A stretch of 11,156 nt of DNA from NCBI GenBank assembly GCA_011051825.1, contig DRKH01000413.1:1-11156 (forward strand), given 5' to 3'. The notes under the pieces were generated by a model. That model was not told the origin of the DNA. It saw only the letters and a program-made list of their open reading frames with translations, and made no database searches. This DNA is from Desulfobulbus sp. GTDB taxonomy: Bacteria > Desulfobacterota > Desulfobulbia > Desulfobulbales > Desulfobulbaceae. This document shows positions 5,982 through 11,156 of this stretch, piece after piece. The first letter of the stretch is position 1. Each line of letters begins with the position of its first letter. The position numbers were made by a program, and so were the translations under genes.

Positions 5982-7459
5982 AAGTTCAGCATCGGTTTTT
6001 TCCCAAGATCCTCCACATGCGGCACACCGGTCAGCAGGCCACGAAGACGGGACAGCTTTTCTCCAACCAGGATTCCCTTTCCTGTGATTTTAAATTCCCG
6101 CAGGTCGGGCTGGAAGTCACCATGCCGTTTTTTCAAACAGGCAATAACCTTTATAATCTCACCACTGTACTCGGCATAACGAATCATCAGGACATTATCG
6201 GCCAGATAACTGACTCCATCTTCGGAGATCCGCAGATCGCCCATGATCTTCTGCATTTCGTTGACCAGGAAGAAGGTTCCTCTTTTGCGCCGGATATAGT
6301 TTAAAATATTCTGGAGGTTGGCAACCAGGTTACCGAACTCACCCATGGCCAGATTATAGCCGCGCAGACTGTCTATAACAATAACCTGCCGATCATCATC
6401 CTCCATGTCCCGGCGGATGATCTCAAGAAACTCATCGGGATATAATTCCAGCGGGTTGATCTCGCGGAGTGAGACAATTCCGTTTTCAAGCCATTCTTCC
6501 AGGGGGATATTGATGCCGCGGCATCGCTCAAGGATCGATTCCTTTCCCTCCTCAAAGCAGTACATTATTCCCCGGATATTCATCTCCGCCGCCTGAACCA
6601 GAAAGTGGGTACCAAGACTGGACTTTCCGGTACCGGAAGGTCCGCTGAGAAGAGTACAGGTCCCGACATGAAAACCACCCTTGAGCAGATTATCAAGGGA
6701 TGCTATACCGGTCGGCATCAACATGCTTTCGCAACCGGGCCGTTTAAGAATTTCAACACGATGCGGATGAATGACGATACCGTCGGCTGTGATTCGCAGG
6801 GGATGGCAACCGGGGAGATACCCGCTCCCACGAAACTTGCTGACCTCCAGACTGCGTATTTCCGTTACCAGCTCCCTGGATATATCACGATGGAGCCATA
6901 AAACACCATCAACGGCCATGGCAATGGACTGCTCCCGCTCCAGTTCGCCGGGCTCAAACAACAGGAGCGAAAGGCACCGACGCTTGGAAAGATAATTAAT
7001 CAACTGGTGGATGTGTTTACGATATTGGTATTCATCCGTGGAAAGATAACGAAGATTGGTCACCGAATCGATCACCAGCCGATCGGGACGGTACTCATCA
7101 ATGGCGGCGTAAATCTTTTTCCAGATCGACTCTTCCTCCACATCCCCGGGGGAAAAGACCGTATACTCGCCATTGGTCTTTGGTTGATCATCGGTAAGGG
7201 TCAAATCAACCAGATTGATTTTTTCCAGATTCCAGCCAAAGCTGTGTGCATCCCTGCAAATGGTGTCCACCGATTCGGTGAGAGAAAGAAACAGGCAACA
7301 CCCCTCTATAGAGCGGCACTGGCGCAGAAACTGGAGAGAAAGAACGGTCTTGCCGGCACCAGGTCCGCCAAGCAGCAGATAACTTGAAGCCGGAACAAAT
7401 CCACCTGTTAAAACTTCATCAAGACCGGGAACTCCTGTGGCAATACGATTGGCTGTCAT
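5978..7459 (-). CDS. KaiC-like double-domain RecA-family ATPase
   Basis: A 493-residue protein with two KaiC/RadA-type ATPase domains. Domain 1 has Walker A GGPGAGKT (31-38), a catalytic Glu in SLTES (62) and Walker B RLVIDSV (127-133). Domain 2 has Walker A GPSGTGKS (273-280), paired glutamates in CFEEGKE (303-304) and Walker B VIVIDSL (359-365). Such proteins form hexamers; without KaiA and KaiB they are usually signalling ATPases rather than clocks. The region matching the KaiC phosphosites reads ISEDGVSYLAD, keeping a serine at the S431 position but with tyrosine in place of T432. The start at 7459 is chosen over an upstream GTG at 7492 because AGGAG lies eight bases before it and the extra 11 residues are unlike the family. 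Overlap with the downstream kinase gene suggests the two products work together. Confidence 0.9.
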   Translation of the reverse strand: MTANRIATGVPGLDEVLTGGFVPASSYLLLGGPGAGKTVLSLQFLRQCRSIEGCCLFLSLTESVDTICRDAHSFGWNLEKINLVDLTLTDDQPKTNGEYTVFSPGDVEEESIWKKIYAAIDEYRPDRLVIDSVTNLRYLSTDEYQYRKHIHQLINYLSKRRCLSLLLFEPGELEREQSIAMAVDGVLWLHRDISRELVTEIRSLEVSKFRGSGYLPGCHPLRITADGIVIHPHRVEILKRPGCESMLMPTGIASLDNLLKGGFHVGTCTLLSGPSGTGKSSLGTHFLVQAAEMNIRGIMYCFEEGKESILERCRGINIPLEEWLENGIVSLREINPLELYPDEFLEIIRRDMEDDDRQVIVIDSLRGYNLAMGEFGNLVANLQNILNYIRRKRGTFFLVNEMQKIMGDLRISEDGVSYLADNVLMIRYAEYSGEIIKVIACLKKRHGDFQPDLREFKITGKGILVGEKLSRLRGLLTGVPHVEDLGKKPMLNL

Positions 7460-7890
7460 AACAGTTTCTCCTGGACTGCGGGGTGCCGACACGGAAACCT
7501 GATCCTGTTCTCTTTGTATTTTCCAGACAGGATAAGCAACAGAGCAGCAACACCGGGAGGAAGGGGGAATACTCGTTTTTCAGGGCAACGGAAACGTAGA
7601 GTCTTTACGGAATAATCTTATCGTTAAAATACAGGAATTCCGCCCGAAGGTCAACGGCTTTCCGCCACTTTCCCAAAGCCATTGGCCTGCAATTCATTCA
7701 AGGAAACAGGGAGAAAGAAAAACATGTGCCGGGTAAAGGCGGAGCATGGATAATACCATTACGGCAAAGGAGCCAAAGAAACCATTGTTAAAGAAAACAA
7801 AATACAAGGTTTGAGGAAACCGGAGCAGGCGGTAACCCTTCCAGTCTTGCGCCCCTTTATTTCCGTCTTCTGTTTATGAATCCGGCCTGA
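7460..7890. other. Intergenic region between pstB and the KaiC-like gene
   Basis: This 431-base stretch holds the promoter and about 160-base leader of the KaiC-like operon. The leader has a 7-bp inverted repeat, ATCCTGT (7502-7508) with ACAGGAT (7527-7533). On the pstB side, GGTTT/AAACC at 7808-7821 forms a small hairpin followed on the minus strand by a T-rich stretch, at best a weak terminator. CCGGCC (7882-7887) and GGCCGG (7902-7907) can pair across the pstB stop but have no T-run. No gene is supported. Confidence 0.55.
7626..7654 (-). promoter_or_regulatory. Sigma70-like promoter of the KaiC-kinase operon
   Basis: On the minus strand TTGACC (7649-7654) and TATTTT (7626-7631) are separated by exactly 17 bases. 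Transcription would begin near 7618 and leave a leader of roughly 160 bases before the ATG at 7459. This is the best match in the gap; it has not been tested. Confidence 0.5.
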
Positions 7891-8784
7891 TCAGCCAAAC
7901 CGGCCGGTGATATAGTCCTCCGTCAGGCGGTGGCGGGGGTTGGTAAAGATCCGGTCGGTACTTCCCACCTCAATCAGATCACCAAGATGAAAATAGGCGG
8001 TTCGCTGTGAAACCCGGGCGGCCTGCTGCATGTTATGGGTCACAATCACGATGGTATACTGTTCCTGGAGCTCGGCAATAAGGTTCTCCACCGTGGCGGT
8101 GGCAATGGGATCAAGGGCGGAACAGGGTTCATCCATAAGAATAACCTCCGGCCGCACCGCAATAGCCCGGGCAATACAAAGCCGCTGCTGCTGGCCTCCG
8201 GAAAGACCGGTTCCCGGCTGATCGAGCCGATCACTGACCTCGCTCCACAGGCCTGCTTTTTTCAAAGAACGTTCCACAACCTCGTCAAGTTCAGATCTCG
8301 ACGAGGCCAGACCATGGATTTTCGGACCATAGGCGACATTATCATAAATCGATTTGGGAAAGGGATTGGGTTTCTGAAATACCATGCCCACCTGAGCTCG
8401 CAGAGGAACCACGTCAACGGACTTGTCATAGATGTTGAGCCGGTCAAGAAAAATAACTCCGCTGACCCTGCAGGTATCCACGGTATCATTCATCCGGTTC
8501 AGACAACGCAGAAAGGTTGACTTTCCACAGCCGGACGGACCGATCATGGCCAGCACCTCGTTACGGCCCACATCAATGGACACGTTTCTGATCGCATGCT
8601 TATCACCGTAATAGACATTGACATCTCTGCAGGTCATCCGGGGGTCATCGACAAACGGCTCACCAACGGTCACCCGATTTTCCGGCTCAGCCCGCTCCGG
8701 CTGCCGGGTCTCTTCAAGCACCTGACCGTCCCCGGTTGGAAAGGGGACCTCGCTTCTATTCAGCACCGCGCCCATTGATTCCAT
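7891..8784 (-). CDS. pstB: Phosphate ABC transporter ATP-binding protein PstB
   Basis: The ATPase subunit of the high-affinity phosphate importer, on the cytoplasmic face of the inner membrane. Walker A GPSGCGKS (82-89), the Q-loop FQKPNPFP (Gln137), signature LSGGQQQR (194-201), Walker B ILMDEP (215-220) with the D-loop SALDP, and the H-loop His250 are all intact. The motif FQKPNPFPKSIYDNV and the ending HNMQQAARVS are diagnostic of PstB. At 297 residues it is about 40 longer than E. coli PstB because of a charged N-terminal extension (1-48, rich in E, P and R) before the ABC domain at about residue 50. The start at 8784 has AGGAG six to seven bases upstream, so the extension is probably translated. 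It lies nine bases after pstS. No phoU follows. Confidence 0.96.
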   Translation of the reverse strand: MESMGAVLNRSEVPFPTGDGQVLEETRQPERAEPENRVTVGEPFVDDPRMTCRDVNVYYGDKHAIRNVSIDVGRNEVLAMIGPSGCGKSTFLRCLNRMNDTVDTCRVSGVIFLDRLNIYDKSVDVVPLRAQVGMVFQKPNPFPKSIYDNVAYGPKIHGLASSRSELDEVVERSLKKAGLWSEVSDRLDQPGTGLSGGQQQRLCIARAIAVRPEVILMDEPCSALDPIATATVENLIAELQEQYTIVIVTHNMQQAARVSQRTAYFHLGDLIEVGSTDRIFTNPRHRLTEDYITGRFG

Positions 8785-8793
8785 AATCAGCTC

Positions 8794-9852
8794 CTATTTT
8801 TCTAAAACAAGCGGTGTAAGCGTCTTGGCCCGGGCTGCAAACGCTTTCCGTTCCTCGACAGGCATCGGGATAAGTCCCTTGTCGGCCAGATACCCGTCCT
8901 CGCCCCATGCCTTATCGCCGGTGAACTCAGCCAGATATTCCTTCACCCCGGGAATGACCCCGACATGTGCTTTTTTCACATAAAAGTAAAGTGGACGGGA
9001 AACAGGGTAGTTACCGGAGGAAATATTCTCAAAGGTCGGTTCCTTGCCACCAACAAGCGAGCCCTGGATTTTATCGCCATTCTGATCAAGAAAACTGAAG
9101 CCGAAGATACCGACCGCCTTGGGATTGGCCTCAAGCTTCTGGACAATCAGATTATCGTTTTCACCGGCCTCGATATAGGCACCATCCTCACGGACCGTAT
9201 GGCAGATGGACTTGAACAGTTTCCTGTCTTCTTTTTTCAATGCCTTTATCCAGTCAATCTGCTTACAGCCCCCTTCCATGGCCAGCTCAACAAAGGCGTC
9301 CCGGGTGCCGGATGTCGGCGGCGGGCCAAGGACCTCGATCCTGGTATTCGGCAGAGACGGGTTGACCTCTTTCCAGGTGGTATAGGGGTTGGCAACCAGT
9401 TTTTTACTCCCTGCAGGATCGGGGACTTCTTTTGCCAGGGCAAGATAGATATCCTTCTTGCTCAAATCCATTCTCGGTGCGGCTTTGGAGTTGGCCAGCA
9501 CAATTCCATCATAGCCGATTTTGACTTCGACAATCTCTTTGACACCATTTTTCCTGCATTTCTCATATTCGGTTTTTTTTATCCGTCTGGATGCATTGGT
9601 AATATCCGGGGTTTCAATGCCCAGACCGGCGCAGAACAGTTTCATGCCGCCGCCGGAACCGGTGGATTCAATTTTTGGGGTCTTGAACCTGCTGGATCTA
9701 CCAAACTGTTCCGCCACTGTAGTGGCAAATGGATAGACCGTTGAAGAACCGACAATGGTGATATAATCACGTCCGGATGATGCATTGGCCACGGCAAAAA
9801 CCAAACCGAACAGCAGTACTGCAACAGCAAAAATTCCACTTTTTTTCCACAT
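8794..9852 (-). CDS. pstS: Periplasmic phosphate-binding protein PstS
   Basis: A 352-residue secreted substrate-binding protein. Residues 1-24 form a Sec signal peptide (MWKKSG, then a hydrophobic core, then VANA) with probable cleavage before SSGRDY. There is no lipobox cysteine, so it should be a free periplasmic protein. Phosphate-contacting motifs are GSSTVYP (35-41), STGSGGG (63-69) and SGTRDAF (181-187). Four cysteines (74, 99, 196 and 217) could form disulfides. It delivers phosphate to the PstA/PstC channel. The start at 9852 is chosen because AAAGGAGAG lies just upstream and the signal peptide begins there; the frame open to 9912 would add 20 residues that spoil the signal peptide. 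It lies between pstA and pstB, not at the head of the operon. Confidence 0.95.
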   Translation of the reverse strand: MWKKSGIFAVAVLLFGLVFAVANASSGRDYITIVGSSTVYPFATTVAEQFGRSSRFKTPKIESTGSGGGMKLFCAGLGIETPDITNASRRIKKTEYEKCRKNGVKEIVEVKIGYDGIVLANSKAAPRMDLSKKDIYLALAKEVPDPAGSKKLVANPYTTWKEVNPSLPNTRIEVLGPPPTSGTRDAFVELAMEGGCKQIDWIKALKKEDRKLFKSICHTVREDGAYIEAGENDNLIVQKLEANPKAVGIFGFSFLDQNGDKIQGSLVGGKEPTFENISSGNYPVSRPLYFYVKKAHVGVIPGVKEYLAEFTGDKAWGEDGYLADKGLIPMPVEERKAFAARAKTLTPLVLEK

Positions 9853-9912
9853 CCCTTCTCTCCTTTTTAAAGAGTACGCCTGTAAAATAGATCTTGAATA
9901 GTTGTCCCGCAC

Positions 9913-9992
9913 AATGCATGGAAACTGAGATACAACTCATTTACGTCCATCTATATAGTCAACGAGTATTCAGTTTCCGTTTGTGTTGCATT
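9913..9992. repeat. Large imperfect inverted repeat between pstA and pstS
   Basis: Nested arms pair across a ~25-base centre: AATGCA (9913-9918) with TGCATT (9987-9992), GGAAACTGA (9920-9928) with TCAGTTTCC (9970-9978), and ATAC/CTC at 9930-9938 with GAGTAT at 9964-9969. There is a bulge of eight bases in the outer part. In RNA this gives a long stem-loop in the 167-base gap. It has no T-run, so it more likely acts as an mRNA stability or processing element, or an operator, than as a terminator. No Pho box was recognised. Confidence 0.55.
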
Positions 9993-10019
9993 AGAGGATC
10001 GTTAAATACAACGTTCCGG

Positions 10020-11156
10020 CTACCAGCGGCGTTCAAACTTCCTGCGCAGAAAGACCGCCACTGCATTCATGGAGATAAGAAAGGTGAGTAGAACCATGAT
10101 TGCGGCTGAGGTTCGTTCGACAAAGGCCCGCTCGGGTGCATCCGCCCACAGGTAGATCTGGACCGGCAGCACGGTCGCCGGATCGGTCAGGCTTGAGGGA
10201 ACATCGACGATAAAAGCAACCATACCGATCATAAGCAAAGGGGCGGTCTCCCCCAGGGCCTGGGCCATTCCGATGATGGTGCCGGTCATCATTCCGGGCA
10301 TGGCAAGCGGCAGGACATGATGGGTTATGGTCTGCATTTTTGAAGCACCGATGCCAAATGCGGCCTCACGAATGGAGGGGGGAACGGATTTAAGCGAAGC
10401 CCGGGAGGCAATAATAATTGTCGGCAGGGTCATCAGGGTAAGGACCAGCCCGCCGACCAGGGGTGCGGATCTGGGCATGCCGAACACATTGAGAAACACA
10501 GCCAGGCCCAACAGGCCAAAGACAATGGAGGGGACGGCAGCCAGATTGTTGATGTTGACTTCGACCAGATCAATCCAGCGGTTGCGGGGGGAAAATTCTT
10601 CCAGGTAGACTGCAGCGGCCACACCTATGGGAAAAGAAAGCAGCAACGTGACCGCCAGGGTCAGAAAAGAACCGGCCACTGCACCTCGAATTCCGGCCAG
10701 CTCAGGTTCCCTTGAGTCTCCGGCGGTAAAGAAGGTGGTATTGAACTTTTTTTCCAGTCGTCCGGCCGCAACCAGTTGATCTATCCACTGGATCTGTTTA
10801 TCGTTGAGCCGTCGATCTCTTTCCGGCACATCCCGTCGGACATGCCCCTTGAGCAACATATCCACCTCGTCATCGGCCGGCAGCCAGATTTTTCTGGAAG
10901 TGCCGATGATACCGCTATCCCGCATCACCATATCCTGGAGGACATAAGCGGCTCCGGAGCTGACAAGCTTATAGAGTTTCCGTTTATCGCTGCGTCCCTT
11001 GACCTTGGGGAACATGGTCAGCATGGATTTCTTTATCAAAGCGGGATAATTTGCGTTGGAGAGGTTATCAGCAGTGAACTGCTGCCTGTCAAAATGAATA
11101 TCAAGCAGGATCTCCGTCTGCTGGAACGCCGTCCAGCCGTTGGCACCGATGGTGAC
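10020..11156 (-). CDS. pstA: Phosphate ABC transporter permease PstA with long N-terminal domain (5' end outside window)
   Basis: The visible 378 residues run off the window edge with no stop, so the start lies beyond 11156. A TTG at 11039 is not the start: the frame continues upstream as GANGWTAFQQTEILLDIHFD, typical of the DUF3333 domain that precedes the permease in some PstA proteins. This domain covers about residues 1-145 and is probably periplasmic. The permease part has about five membrane segments (roughly 157-186, 205-224, 234-251, 286-318 and 349-370). The EAA loop that touches PstB lies at 264-292 (EAAFGIGASKMQTITHHVLP). AQALGETAPLLMIG is characteristic of PstA. With PstC it forms the membrane channel; pstC is expected upstream, outside the window. 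It is followed after 167 bases by pstS. Confidence 0.94.
   Translation of the reverse strand, partial: VTIGANGWTAFQQTEILLDIHFDRQQFTADNLSNANYPALIKKSMLTMFPKVKGRSDKRKLYKLVSSGAAYVLQDMVMRDSGIIGTSRKIWLPADDEVDMLLKGHVRRDVPERDRRLNDKQIQWIDQLVAAGRLEKKFNTTFFTAGDSREPELAGIRGAVAGSFLTLAVTLLLSFPIGVAAAVYLEEFSPRNRWIDLVEVNINNLAAVPSIVFGLLGLAVFLNVFGMPRSAPLVGGLVLTLMTLPTIIIASRASLKSVPPSIREAAFGIGASKMQTITHHVLPLAMPGMMTGTIIGMAQALGETAPLLMIGMVAFIVDVPSSLTDPATVLPVQIYLWADAPERAFVERTSAAIMVLLTFLISMNAVAVFLRRKFERRW

Noticed and set aside
7746..7814. Lysine-rich 22-codon frame with a GGAG just before its ATG
   Set aside because: Very short, the GGAG is too close to the ATG, and nothing supports conservation.
8965..9744. Plus-strand open frame (259 codons) opposite pstS
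   Set aside because: A shadow of pstS on the other strand with no domain or ribosome-binding site.

Overview
The window looks like a chromosomal segment of an anaerobic Desulfobacterota bacterium, probably near the sulfate reducers or sulfur disproportionators of the Desulfobulbales. This is inferred from gene content (NifU-type Fe-S scaffold, SQR-like flavoprotein, KaiC-like ATPase with a hybrid kinase, Pst phosphate transport), moderate-to-high GC in the core genes and the style of the intergenic repeats. No search was run.

Left third (1-3600, plus strand) is a rearranged accessory region. It opens with the 3' end of an Fe-S scaffold gene. Next comes a decayed duplicate of a two-gene cassette: a degenerate stand-alone receiver protein plus an SQR-like FAD oxidoreductase. 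A 141-bp MITE-like palindromic element sits exactly at the dead receiver's start codon with a 6-bp target duplication. Two internal deletions at short direct repeats then fused receiver and flavoprotein pieces. An AT-rich 130-aa orphan gene, probably foreign (Campylobacterota-like), follows, then a CCCCG-hairpin repeat, then the intact receiver and flavoprotein genes at 1331-2984 with a perfect 16-bp palindrome between them. Behind them lie a broken [4Fe-4S] ferredoxin-type remnant, frameshifted by a 19-bp tandem duplication, and a 62-aa protein resembling YjfB-type motility proteins, closed by a good rho-independent terminator.

Middle (3735-7654, minus strand) is a two-gene signalling operon. 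A double-domain KaiC-family ATPase overlaps by four bases (GTGA) the start of a REC-PAS-PAS-HisKA-HATPase-REC hybrid histidine kinase. A sigma70-like promoter is visible about 160 nt upstream of the KaiC-like start.

Right third (7891-11156, minus strand) is part of a phosphate-specific transport operon in the order pstA-pstS-pstB. The pstA gene is cut by the window edge and carries a long N-terminal domain before its permease domain. A large imperfect inverted repeat lies between pstA and pstS. No phoU or pho regulator is seen before the KaiC-like gene.
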